NCBI RefSeq assembly: GCF_026151205.1
Contig: NC_087080.1
Span: 13,711,337-13,775,336, forward strand
Direction: 5' to 3'
DNA from: Bolinopsis microptera
Lineage: Eukaryota > Ctenophora > Tentaculata > Lobata > Bolinopsidae
Length of the DNA stretch: 64,000 nt
Shown: positions 44,956 to 58,200 of the stretch, piece by piece
How the letters are laid out: every line of letters begins with the position of its first letter
How positions within the stretch are numbered: position 1 is the first letter of the stretch
Translations under genes and position numbers: made by a program
Notes under the pieces: model-generated
Databases searched by the model: none
What the model saw: only the letters and a program-made list of their open reading frames with translations
Told to the model about the DNA's origin: nothing

Positions 44956-45634
44956 GTCCGCGGACCACTGTCTGCGGACCACTGTCCGCGGACCACTGTC
45001 TACCAGATCATATTACTGTATAATAACAGTATTGAGTATCCCCTGAATCAAGCAGGGTTCACATCATCCCCTGAATCAAGGCTTATTAAACGATTAAGCA
45101 ACCTTACGAGATCAGTTCACATCATGCAATATAATACAAAGAATAACTATTATCAGACTGCATCAATCATTTCTATCATCAACTCCTTCTTGAACAACTA
45201 CAACTATGGTCTCAGAGAAAACGAAACGGATGAACTCAGCCCTACCCTGCGACCCTATCTGCAAACCTATCTCACCTCTCGACAAGTGGACTCAAGCTGG
45301 TAAAACCCTCATCGTCTCCAGAGCCAACCCAAGCTTCTGCGTTTTCTGCAACAAGAGGCATGCTGGTATATCATGCGCTGCTCATGACCGTAATCAATAG
45401 TTTGATCCAGTAATTTACTACGCTACAATTAATTATGCTAGTCGTAACTAATTGCATCCAAGATACCATACATACCATTCATATGATCTGGTAACCAATC
45501 AACTATTCACAAACACCTGTTGCTTGATTCAGGGGATACTGTTATTATACAGTAATATGATCTGGTAGACAGTGGTCCGCAGACAGTGGTCCGCAGACAG
45601 TGGTCCGCGGACCGTGGTCCGCGGACCGTGGTCG
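44956..45634. mobile_element. Foldback element with GTCCGCGGACCACT subrepeats
   Basis: The left arm (44956-45060) has three GTCCGCGGACCACT units, then GTCTACCAGATCATATTACT, GTATAATAACAGTAT and CCCCTGAATCAAG. The right arm (45531-45634) is the complement in reverse order with five units. GTCCGCGGAC is itself palindromic. The interior has a 65-residue frame at 45206-45400 with a short C..C....H.G..C arrangement, too little to call a gene. Confidence 0.75.
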
Positions 45635-46674
45635 GGCTATCTCGATACTGCCCCATTTTAGACCCCCACCATTTTAGACCCCTACCTATAGCCACTTTAG
45701 AATGTTAGAATTTACGCAAGCATTGGCAAACCTCCTCTCCCAGGCTGGCTTACGTAATAAGTTGTAGCAGGATACGTTCAGTTCTCATTGTAAAACCAGT
45801 ATCACGTGACTGTATGGACAATATATGTCTCTGGAATATTAGCATGAGGCGAGGCCGATAGCAATAAGTTGAATAATAAATAAATGAAACTGTTCAACGG
45901 GCATTGGAATGCTGTTGAAACTTAAAGACTTCTTTTCGCTTCATCCAATTATTTTTTGAGCTAAGTTACACGGCCTGGTATCATTTTGTGGATACATTTT
46001 CATTGACATAAAATATGACCGAAAAGTGAGAATAGAACCATGTAGGCCTGTTAAAAAATAATTAAAAATTGATTAAAGGTATTACTTAATTACTCACTAA
46101 TTCTATTCGTTATTGCTCATACTGGACAGATTAGGATGAAATATCCATGAAATTCATAAAATAGGAATATAATTGATATGTTAACTGTAAGTACATAGAG
46201 CCAGTTAAGCCACATCAACGTAACAGTCCACTCTAATCGACTTAACGTTGAGATGGGATCGAATATGTAATGTCCTTACGACTGAGAGCCGTTTATTCAC
46301 GATAACTATTAGACCGCGCCTTTTTAAACGGCAGTTTTTATCTATATCTGTACTGCTTGTCTCCTTGCTTATCAGTCTTTATTATGTAGAGATAAGAAGG
46401 ACAAACTAGAGATAAGCGCCACACGTCCGTTCATTTAAACGATATCATTTTGATGTATGTGACTCTTTATCATAGAATCGGGCGCTTCATATCAATTAAC
46501 CTTGTAGTTAACCATTTATTTAACCTTTTAGTTAAGCTTGAGTCTGGTTGCTGGTTTTTGCTCTTTTGAAATATTTAAAAATCGTTCTGTTGCGCGACCG
46601 TCCTACAATCCCAATTTCAACTAATAACCTTCTGGTATAGTGAGTGTCGAATGAAAGCTGCCCTCGATTATCGA
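45635..46674. other. No gene seen
   Basis: AT-rich sequence, no supported feature. Confidence 0.4.
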
Positions 46675-47400
46675 CGTTACATAGTACCTACATAATTACA
46701 TAGTACCTACATAATTACATAGTACCTACATAATTAGTATACCTACATAATTAGTGTACCTACATAATTAGTGTACCTACATAATTAGTGTACCTACATA
46801 CATGGGCGTGCGCAGGGGGGAGGCGACAAAGGCGGTCGCCTCCCCCTTTTTGAAATTTGAACCTAGAATTTTTTTGAAAATTGCTTTGTACAATGTACAG
46901 CAACATCAAATTGTAAGAAATGATTTTAAAAAAGATGTTTATAAAAAGATTGAATGACATCAAACACAAAAAATAGATAAGTTTCGAACTAACTTATTAA
47001 AGCATTAATTAGCATCAGGACAGCTAGAGGTGTCATGAGTCATCATTATTCATTATATCAGAATCATGGACACCACGAACTAGTACCAAATAGTTTACAT
47101 TTGTTGCAACATACGGGAACACTACAAATTTTCAAAATGTTACCCCAGATTCGTTACAAAAATGCGACTAATAAATAATGTTACAATACGGACATTACAC
47201 AAAACCGAGTATTTATCAACTGTCTTGACTCTTGAACCTTCTCGAAAGTAGTAGAATTTTATAATCTGTATTGATATCCTATTGGTTTCACGCCGATTAC
47301 TCGCCTACCCCTTTCAAAAAACCTGAGCACGCCCCTGCAGCTACATAATTACTGTACCTACATAATTAGTGTACCTACATAATTAGTGTACCTACATTAT
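46675..47400. repeat. 15-16-bp minisatellite ACCTACATAATTAGTGT, split by an insertion
   Basis: Units of ACCTACATAATTAGTGT (and ACATAGT variants) run from 46675 to 46800 and resume at 47338 for about three more units. The interruption is the element at 46801-47337. Confidence 0.85.
46801..47337. mobile_element. hAT-like MITE nested in a minisatellite
   Basis: The termini are imperfect inverted repeats, CATGGGCGTGCGCAGG at the left and CAGGGGCGTGCTCAGG at the right (read inward; 14 of 16 match). The CAGGGGCG type end is common in hAT elements. It lies inside the tandem array, so the insertion boundaries are clear. A GGAGGCGAC...GTCGCCTCC hairpin is near the left end. No transposase frame. Confidence 0.65.
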
Positions 47401-48116
47401 TGCTCTCTTCATTTACACAGCATCAAACTGCTTAGGACTAGTGTATACTATATAATAGTTCATACAATTACATATATATGTGTTATGTAATATCATACAA
47501 GCCACTATACCAGTAGTCGTTATTGCCTGGTAAGTTCTGAAGAAGTTTACAATTTTCCAAAGAAGTGGGGTGCTTTGTGTTGCGTTTTGACTTTTGAAAT
47601 TCGAATATCTTTCTTTTCCATCAGCCTGACGGATACATCGGTTAAAATCTCATTATCAGTATCCCACAGGATTTAGGCGAAATCGAGTTAAAATCTCACC
47701 ATAAAATTTGCCAATAATTTGCGGCTTAGTGGTTTGCTGAATTTCGAATTTCCAATTTTATTCGACAAAAAAAGTAAAGGCACATTTGTATCTCAATTCT
47801 CAACTCTGAAATATTATTCATTTTCTTAAGAAATGAGTAAGGGATTGTTTTTTTTGTGCTTTGAGGATAGCTGAGCCGTCATACATTTTAGTCATGTTCC
47901 CCTTCTGTTTGATACAATAAACCCCCGGTTTACCGCAAACCCCGATTTAACCCAAACACCGCAGTAAATTGGGGTTTTAGTGTAGATCTTTATAGGCTAT
48001 GGCGGCCTTGTAACCTAGCACCGCATGTACATAGTTATATAAATTGATATTACCAATCCAGGTCAAATGTTATCATGTATCAAGTTATTAGCAAACGTTG
48101 TATCGTGCGATTTGAG
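47401..48116. other. No gene seen
   Basis: No supported feature. Confidence 0.4.
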
Positions 48117-48182
48117 TATAGTGCCTAGTATAGTGCCTAGTATAGGGTCTAGTATAGTGCCTAGTATAGTGCCTTGTATAGT
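48117..48182. repeat. ~12-bp minisatellite TATAGTGCCTAG
   Basis: Five units of AGTATAGTGCCT with one GGGTCT variant. Confidence 0.8.
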
Positions 48183-50165
48183 ATTTGTACCACCAAGTTC
48201 AAAGTTTTTTGCGAAATCGAGTCACATCCATGACCATTATGTTCGAGCTTTCGTGAACTAGGTCTAATGTGTAAGTTACTTTGTATTTCAAGATTCCCAA
48301 CAAATAAATGGCCGGCTCCCAGAGGAACACAGGAGAAGGTTCTAACTTTGAAATTTCCTACTTACGAGACTGATATGTGAAGATTCCAGCCATTTCTTAG
48401 GCTCTTATAAGACTAAAGATTGCTTCTTACATCCAACCCGGGGTAGTATTGCATAATGGAGCAATTGGTCTAAACTCTACTGCAATAGTGATTAGAGCAC
48501 GTAGGTGTACGTTGGTTGTGTGTCATGTGTATTCTGTAAGAATGCAATGAATTGTACTAAATGTAAGGATTCAAACTTTACCATATTGATCGCACCTGCA
48601 TGATGCCCCTATTACGCGGGTGGGTTTGTAGTGTGTACTGTGTATTGTTTCATCTTGTGAAGTTCAAACATGAACTATAGTAGATATTGGTGCCACAAAA
48701 GGGAAACTGACATCGCTCAGTTATATATATCGACATCCGGAATACGGTTAATTCCCCATTAGCTACAATTATTGGTGGTATAGAGTTTTGTATTTCGCGT
48801 AAGTTTTTGAGTGAGCTTTTGTTCATCTCGTAACAACTCCGTGTAGCTAAAGATGCCGTTTATTATAGCACCTCGTTGAAAACAGAAGCGTCGGCAAAAA
48901 TAAAATTGGCTTTCCGTCTATCTTGATTCCGAGACAACTGCCACATATTCTATTTATAGAAGCACAATGGTGCTAAGTGTACATGAAATAGTAAAAATGA
49001 TTTAGTTCGAAGCTCTTCATCCTTCAGAGGTGTTAAGCTTTTTTAAACATTTTTTTAAGCCAACATTTTTTTGTACGCTCAAAGATGTATCGCTTAAATA
49101 TTTTGGAATATTCTGAATGTTTGCATCGAAATCTATCGTCATTGACAATACATTAACCTCTTTGACCTTGGTAAATAACATATTTTTTCGCCTTTTGACG
49201 TTGATGTTAGATATTTTATTTTACATTTAAGACAGCTTTCACACTTAAACGTTAGTTTCCTGGAATTTTATCATATTTTCTTTTAACCAACAAGCGTTTA
49301 TATATTATTGAGCCTTTCCTTAATGAAACAAAAGTTTATTTCAAACTTATTGATTTAGTTCGTTAGACTTAGTACCTCAGACACTATTTGTAGAGTTTGT
49401 AACTCACGTACCTCTGCTGTCAATACAGACCCGACCAAAGTGTTTGTTCACTTTATACTTTTTAAAAGTAAGTTTTAAAACTATTTCCTAAGAAAGCTCT
49501 TGACACTCGTGTTTTAGATTTTGAGTCCCTTAAATAGTTAATAGTAAATACCATCATGTAATATCCGTCTAAATAGGCATATTCTTACTTGTAAACCTCA
49601 AGGTTTTATCTCATTTTAAAGAACGAGTGCAGGAGGATGGTACTAACATGTCCACTTATCAAGTTAGCTTCCTGTGCTCCACAGCTCTGCAAAAAGCAAA
49701 CCAGAGAGCTGTCGCATAAAATTCACTGCGTTGTTAATGTTGTATTACAGATATCATAAAGTGTCTCAGTCTTGATAGTTTGTCTTTAATATTTTTGTCT
49801 ATTTGCAAGGATTAGTTGATTTACTTCCTCCTTGCGAAATTAACATGAGAAAAATAGTGACGTTTCTATATAATTTTAGGCAAATAGAATTAATATCAAC
49901 TTAAAACTGTTAAAGGACGCTGAAAGCAGTTTAGGTTTTAAAAGAAGATATTTTTATGAAATTTTCACACGGTTTTTGAAGCAAGACAAAGACTGTTTAA
50001 AATTGAGTACTTGTCAATTTGATTTGAGAATATTTAAACAATTTACACCTCGATAAAACGTTTTTTTGATGATCTTATAGTTATATTTTCTCATTGAGTC
50101 TCCTGTCGCGGTCACGAGCACAATTACGGACAGGATTATCCTGCATATAATTATAACTAATGTGT
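48183..50165. other. No gene seen
   Basis: About 2 kb of AT-rich sequence, no supported coding region or repeat. Confidence 0.4.
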
Positions 50166-50167
50166 AT

Positions 50168-50287
50168 ACTACTACTACTACTATGTCGGAACTAAGTCCG
50201 ATCTACGCCAGATAACCCCCTCCATATATCCCTGTCCCGCATCAGGGTTCGCAGTTCCTCTTTAGAGTTTGTCCCAATTTCCTTCAG
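50168..50287 (+). repeat. Dispersed ~120-bp repeat, copy 2
   Basis: Near-identical to 31014-31133, same orientation, also preceded by a short run of TAC triplets. Confidence 0.8.
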
Positions 50288-52288
50288 TTACATATACAAG
50301 TAGAAATGTGTATGAGGGCAGACAATCGATCTAACTCCTTTTTTAAAAGTTAACTTTTATTTTGCAACAACTTGTTGTCTTTAAAATGTGTACAACCCTC
50401 ACAACTTTGTGCGACCTCTGTTCTCGGATCTCGGTAGAAGATCCTTGCCGGGCCTAATAATATTCAGTTTGTTGAAATTAAACTATTAATATTGAAGGGT
50501 TTCTCTAGTAATTTATGTGTAGTGTTGATTACTAACTAACATAATATGACATTTAGTTTTACATTTATAACACACCACTCCTTTCTGCTGTTCAAATTTT
50601 GTACAGTAAATTATGTTCACACTTTCTGTGAGTTACGAGTACACGTTTTATTTCCATAGCCTGAATCTGCATTCACGATAGATCGAGCTTTACACCTCTA
50701 TAAGGCATAAGCGCTTCATTTAGTCCAGGTGTTCGTTTCCTGATGGGACCTATCGATCAAACCGTTTGAAAGACTATTTACACCATATACATTATAATTT
50801 ATCACGTTCTACATTAAACATTTCGTTTTCGACACGGGTGATTCTGCTTCACTGGGGCTTCACTGCCATCTTTGTGTCCGTTCATTTGATTTGTTGCGAA
50901 ACAATGCTTGAGGGTTTTGTTTTGGTGGTGAAGCAATCACACACTGAATCTAACACCATCAGGCACTAGGCAATGAGCAGTCTTCAACGGTAGCCACAAG
51001 TCTGAAGTCAGTACATGAAACCAACGGTAAAAAACCGATATTGTTATTATATGTACGGAGCAAGCATTAACCGCCATCCCACCCCCGTTCAAAACCCCAT
51101 GGTCATAGGCCATAGCGATGATTTTTTCCATTCCGAATGCTCTCTGAAATCTGAACCACTCTCCTCCTTCATTTTGCCTAAAGGGTATAAGCGACGAAAT
51201 TCTGAACGTAATGTTCCTAGGCAGTAGGTTAAGGTACAATTATCACAATGTGATGTACAACAGCACAATTTGCCCCTTTGCTAAGGGCCATGGACATTGT
51301 CCATGCATTGGACAATGCAATCGACATCATCGTAACACTGCATCCATGTTTAAAATTTCAATGAAATACATATGTACTATAATTGTTCTTCATTCGTGGA
51401 GACTCTTACCAAACTATCACAGCTTTAACTTGGGCAGGGAGATACCCCAGTGGGCAGTGTTACTTGACTAGTGTATTTTACCTAAATTAACTGCTGTAAA
51501 TTTCATAACGCCAAATTGATTATTAGTTTAAACGTTTACTTCGTTCCTTGCTTATTGAGTCAAATTCACTTTGTTCTAATGTTCTCATAAAAATGAGGCT
51601 ACAGATTTCAGGCGCTTGATGTCTAGACAACAAAAGTTTGTAAATTTTAAAAGTATAAACTCACAAGCTTCCATGTCAAAAGTTAAAGTTGTGTTCCCGA
51701 CTATTCCATGAAAAGAGTACAGATTTCCCATCATATTTTAAAGATTGGTTTTGTCTGGTGGGATTAATGTTGGATGTTTAAAGTTTGAAAATTGATTTTG
51801 TGGAGACACATTCAGTTATGCAAGGTGATAGAGAAGCGCATCGTTTGATTTCTCTTTTGCAATATATATATGCAAGTCAAGGTAAAGCCCTCTTTTGCAA
51901 TGTTGTGGGAATCAAGAAAATATCCATATTTTGTTTTGTTTTTTCATCATGCGTTTATCCCCGTTCAAGATTTTTGTATGTAAATACCATAAAATGTGTT
52001 ATGTCTAGATTTATCATTATGTAACCGAATCTAATCCTGTTTGCAATTCGTCTGTCCGACATATATTCAGATTTTAATGTACGTTTAAAACCAGGATGAA
52101 GGGAATCTAGCGTCCATCGTCGTAATCAATTCTCAAAATTTGAGGTGATTCCAAGAAACTATCTCAGTCCCCTCAAAACATGTGTTTCGACTTGTGAAAA
52201 TCGCGCTTTTTCGGGAAAAAGATTATAACCGTAGAACGTGTAGTGTTTAAAAATAAATAACCAGTTTTAATCTGTCTAGGTGCTATAA
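50288..52288. other. Upstream region of gene D; no gene seen
   Basis: Overlapping short frames on both strands at 50937-51239 were considered but lack splice context and family resemblance. The gene D promoter should lie in the last few hundred bases. Confidence 0.4.
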
Positions 52289-55200
52289 ATGGTGATAAAC
52301 AGAACACTTGCAGTTTTAGTGGCAGTTCTCATTGCGCTAGTACAAGTAGAAGCATCCAACCAGGGTAAGATTTAATTTTGATAAGAGAAATCTGAACTCT
52401 ATTACATTTAATTAGCAACAGTGTGTTGAAAGGACGAAAACTTATTCATATAGAAAACCCTTCAACAGATAATTTTTTCAGGGACAAAAGACACCTTTAG
52501 AGAAGACGGAAAATGTGGACCAAGCTTCCTCCTTCCTGATAATAGGACAGCAGAATGTAATGCAGCAGGAGCATCGCCATGTTGCAACCTGGGAACTGGT
52601 GATTGCGGGTCTAAAGACAGTGACTGTTACTGTCCTGAGTGTGTGGATTTAAGGATAGTCGAGAAAGTGAGGGAGTCAGGAGGGGATTGTGTGGTTGCCG
52701 AGTTCAACGGTTTTCTGAGGAACGTTTGTTATGATGAAGAAAACATGGCTCATTATTTTAGGTGCATTCATACAGATGTGTCTTTTAAGCTAACAACGGG
52801 AGGAGAAGAAGGAGGATTTTCTGGGATTTGTAAAGAAGATCCTCATTTCTACCAGGCATGTGGATTCATTGACAGTAAAACAAACACCCAGTCACTTTGT
52901 GGAGGATATGTTTGTGTTGATAGTATTAATAAAACAAAGGTGGAAGTACAGGATTCTCCCTGCAAGTCCATTACCGATCTCACTAATCTATCGTGCTCCG
53001 ATCTGATACAAAGTAAAAACTTCACGTTTGAGATCCCACAGATCAAAATATGTGCAAGCTTTGGTTTAGAGGGTGATCAATCTTCTGAGCCTTTTTGTGA
53101 AGATTTCCTAGACCAAACAAATTGCTCAGATGTAAATCGGGTAGGCGGATACTGTGAAGTGAATGGGTTCCAATCAACCATCTCGAAGATCATGGTCTGT
53201 GGTGGGAACAAACAACTCTGTGATGATAACTCAGAAAACAATTGCATAGATGCTTCCTCAAACTGTCGGGTTCATAAGCATAGGCTCTGTGATGGAGAGA
53301 AGGATTGCCAAGATGGAAGTGATGAGAATCATGATGACTGCAATTCCATGACAAAAGACAAAAAATGTATTCGAAAGTTTGGAATTCTCGAAAAGAACAT
53401 GACATTTCCCCACTCTTGGATTATGGACAAGAAGACAGATTGCTTAGACGGTATGGATGAGATAGAAGAAAACTGGGCATCCTGTTTAGACAACAACTTT
53501 GCAGTCCAAACAAATTGCTCTGACGTTGATCTGGTGGGCGGACATTGCGAAGTGAATGAGTTTCAATCAACCATCTCCAAGTTCATGGTCTGTGGGAAGA
53601 AAATTCTCTGTGATGATAACTCAGAAAACAACTGCATAGATGCTTCTTCAAGTTGTCGGGTTCATAAACATAGGCTCTGTGATGGAGAAGATGATTGTGA
53701 AGACAGAAGTGATGAGAACCATGATGATTGCCAGCTTATGACAAAAAACCATAAGTGTGTTCGAAGGTTCGGATCACATGGTCTAAACTCATTGATACCT
53801 CACTCTTGGCTTCTGGACGATGAATCGGATTGTTTGAGTAATAATATGGACGAAGACAAGGATATATGGAAGTCGTGCCCCGGAGAATTCCAAATCGTTT
53901 TGAAAGACGCACCCTGCAACACAGGAGATAAAGTTAGTAAAGTCACTTGTGATGGTAAATGTGATATTGAAAAATGCCAAGATGAAAGTTTTTGTCATGA
54001 TATTCAATATGGTATGAATTGCAGAGGTACGTACTTTGAGAACGTATACTTAGCAGTAGAAAAGATTTGTGATGGTAATTCAGATTGCGTGGACGATGGA
54101 GAAGATTGCACCGTGAACGGCGCGAAACAATCTTGCACTCACTATCTGAAAAACCATCTAACTGTTCCCATACATGATTACACGAGATGCGCCATTTTCG
54201 ATATTGAAGGGGAATACATTACATATCCATACTGCAAAGATTTCCTAGACCAAACAAATTGTACACATGTAAGTCGGGTAGGTGGATATTGTGAAGTGAA
54301 TGGGTTCCAATCAACCATCTCCAAGATTATGATTTGTGGTGGGAACAAACAACTCTGTGATGATAACTCAGAAAACAACTGCATAGATGCTTCCTCAAAC
54401 TGTCGGGTTCATAAACATAGGCTCTGTGATGGAGAACAGGATTGCCAAGATGGAAGTGATGAGAATCATGATGACTGCAATTCCATGACAAAAGACAAAA
54501 AATGTATTCGAAAGTTTGGAATTCTCGAAAAGAACATGACATTTCCCCACTCTTGGATTATGGACAACAAAACAGATTGCTTAGACGGTCTGGATGAAAT
54601 AGAAAATAAATGGGATGATTGCTTAGAAGATGTGGTCATAGAGATTAACAATACCACTTTGCTATGTAATAATAAATGTGATACCAACAAATGCGAAGAC
54701 GAAGGCGCTTGCAATGGTCGATCCTACTGAATGGCATGTAAAAATAGATGCAATATGAGAAAATACTTGCCTGTACAGCAAATCTGTGACGGTTCCTCTG
54801 ACTGTGCAGATGGTGTTGATGAGACAAATTGTGAATCAGACGACCCTGCAGTGGCTTCGTGTGTCCATTTTCAGCAGAAACAAGACCTAAATGTACAGAA
54901 TATTGTTGTCATACACGAGAGTGTGAGATGTGCTATCTTTGATATGGGAAGAAGTCCTGCCCTTTATCCTTATTGTGCTGACTTTATGGACCAAACAAAT
55001 TGTACACATGTAAGTCGGGTAGGTGGATATTGTGAAGTGAATGGGTTCCAATCAACCATCTCCAAGATTATGATTTGTGGTGGGAACAAACAACTCTGTG
55101 ATGATAACTCAGAAAACAACTGCATATATGCTTCCTCAAAGTGTCGGGTTCATAAACATAGGCTCTGTGATGGAGAACAGGATTGCCCAGATGGAAGTGA

Positions 55201-58200
55201 TGAGAATCATGATGACTGTAATTCCATGACAAAAGATCAAACATGTGTTCGCAAGTTTGGAATTAACGAAAAGAACATGATATTGCCCCACTCTTGGATT
55301 ATGGATAACGAACCAGATTGCTTAGACGGCCTGGATGAGATGGAAAATAGATGGGATGATTGTCTAGGTAGCAGATCTAAGGATAAGTATGATTCCAGCG
55401 TATCATGTAATGATGAATGTGATACCAACGATTGCAAAGATGAAAGCGACTGCAACAACCGATCTTATGGAATGGTGTGCAAAACTAGATGCAATATGAA
55501 AACTTACTTGCCAGTACAAAGTATTTGTAACGGTTTTTCTGACTGTTCAGATGGTTTAGATGAAGAAAACTGTGAATTGGATGAGTCAGCAGTCCCTTCC
55601 TGTGTTCATTTTGAACAGAAAGAAGAGAAAAGTTTGGAGAAAGTTGTTCCCATAAGTAACAGGACGAGATGTGCCATCTTTAATCTTTCTGCCAGACCTC
55701 CTGTGTATCCTTACTGTACATACTTTGAAGACCAAACGAATTGCTCTGATACAAATCGGGTAGGCGGATATTGTGAAGTAAAAGGGTTTCAATCAACCAT
55801 CTCGAAGACTATGGTCTGTGGTGGGAACAAACAACTCTGTGATGATAACTCAGAAAACAACTGCATAGATGCTTCCTCAAACTGTCGGGTTCATAAACAT
55901 AGGCTCTGTGATGGAGAGAAGGATTGCCCAGATGGAAGTGATGAGACTCTTGACATCTGTAACTCTGAACCACAAAACGTGACATGTGTCCGTAAATTCG
56001 GAATTCCTGGGAAGAGCACAACGATACCCGGGTCCTGGGTTAATGATAATGAGTTGGATTGTCTTGATGGTTTGGATGAAGATATGTGGAATCAGGCTGA
56101 ACAATCGTATTCCTGCGGTACTGAAACTTACAGGTCTAGGGCAGGTCGAGTCAACAAGTGTCGAAATTCTTTCGTTTGCCCAGGGGTTGACAACAAGAAC
56201 TCGGTCACGATTGAACTCTTCTGTGATTCCAAAGAATCTTGTGAAGGTAGAGAAAACGAAGTATGTGAAACGTCAAAAGACTTTTTCTCGACGAAAAGAA
56301 TAATAGAGAAATCACATAAATCGGTCAAAGATCTGTGCGGAAAAACGAACACCTCCGTTTGCCAAGAGAACGAGTTTGATTATCACACAGTTGATATATT
56401 TGGGGTTGAAAGGACCAAACTATATCTTCCGAGCGAACCCATCGATTGCAGTGACAAATTTGGAGAGCATTATGTTTATCTGAGCTGTATGGGTCGTTGT
56501 GACAATACAAGTTGTCCGTTGAAGAGCGATGCTTTAAAACAGGACTCTTGTCCGGAACAATACTCAGAGCGGATCTACACGCTGGCAAACAACTCTTATT
56601 TGACATTTGTCACAAAATCTGAGGGCCGTTATCACAATGACTACTACGAATGTGACAATGGCCGCTGTGTTAACTTCTCCCAAGTCTGTGATCTTGTAAA
56701 TGACTGTGGCGACATGTCTGATGAACGTAATTGCAAAAACCATTTCACGTGCGAAGATGACGACAAAGTTCTCCTAGGTTTTGAGCAGAAATGTGATGGC
56801 GTCTACGACTGTCATGACCTTTCTGATGAATGTAACGACTTCTGTGGCAAACTAATCATCAGTGATCTGATGCTGACACGACTCTGTTGGTCGATTGGAA
56901 CAATCGCCATTCTGCTCTCCTGCCGTACACTTGTCTCCGTCCTTCAAGGTATGAAACAAAGTATAAAATATGAGAACATTCTTTATACTAAAGTGCTCCT
57001 CATGTTGGTAATCATGGGGAATCTTCTGATGGCAGTTTACGTGATAACTCTGTCTATCTACGACATCATGTATGGAGCAGAGCTCTGCAGGGAGCAAGCT
57101 CATTGGCTCACAAGTGCAAAGTGCTCAGCTTTGGGAATTGTCAGCACAATCGGCACAGAGCTTTCGATATTTTCTTTAACTTTCCTGACCATCTTGAGGC
57201 TTTACAATGTCTCGAATAGATCTGCAATAGTTCCGGTGACCAGATCGTCGGTTAGTAAGATTACACTGTGGACAGCAATGATAATAGTAGCCGCGGTGGT
57301 CGTGGCTCTGATCCCCCTGACTCCCGGAGAATCATTTGAAAACTACTTCACCCAGGGGTATTTCTATGAAGAAGACTACAAATTGTTCACAGGTTTCAAC
57401 TCTAAAGTCAAGCACGTCAACATACTTGAGAAGTACTATTCTACCGGAAACAGCTCAGCAAATGTAACAACAGATATGAGCTGGAAGGAGATCAGTGCCT
57501 TGGTGGAAGGAATGTTCACTAACGACTACGGGAATCTGACGGTCAACAGAGTTCATTTCTACGGGAACGACAAAATTTGTCTGTTCAAGTACATTCTCAG
57601 ACCTGAAGAAACAATGGTGTATCAACAGGGAAATGTTCTGACGTGGATTGTTTTAACTTTGAATTCGGCCTGTTTTCTGGTCATGCTGATCGCTGTTGTG
57701 TGGATTTGTATTGTAAGGGAGCAATCCTCAAAGAAAGGAGACCCCAAGAACAGTGAACACGATAGAACCAGATATTTTGAACGCCTTATCCTGGTTATAG
57801 TGCTGTCAGACTTTGTCTGTTGGACTCCGTTCGCAATAATATGCATCCTCCACAATCTCAACATCGCTGATGTTTCCAGCTGGTACAACATCATGTCTCT
57901 AACATTACTACCCTTAAACTCTGTGCTTAACCCTCTGATATGTCTCATCAAGATGGGAGTTAAAAAACTGTTCAATCAGACTTTGCAGGAGACATTCCAG
58001 AGATTTCCAGGAGTAAAGAAGGGCGAGCCTAGGCAGGGTAAGTGTAACTGTAAAGGTAGCTGTAACTGTAACATAGAGATGAACTCAGTCGCACCTGTAC
58101 CGCAGAGGGTCGGCTTGTTTGCCAATCCAACATGGATTCCCTTGGCAACAGATATAGAACCAGACACGACGGCAACAGAGCACGATATAGAACCAGACAC

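Noticed and set aside
45206-45400. Small Cys/His frame inside a foldback element as a zinc-knuckle gene
   Set aside because: Only one incomplete C..C....H.G..C pattern in 64 residues; too weak to call.
50937-51239. 100-residue minus-strand frame overlapping a 70-residue plus-strand frame
   Set aside because: No recognisable motif, no clear splice sites, and both strands open, as expected of a locally GC-richer chance stretch.
54728-54730. Selenocysteine codon
   Set aside because: The aligned residue in paralogous repeats is Gly, not Cys, and no SECIS-like element was noticed; kept only as a check.
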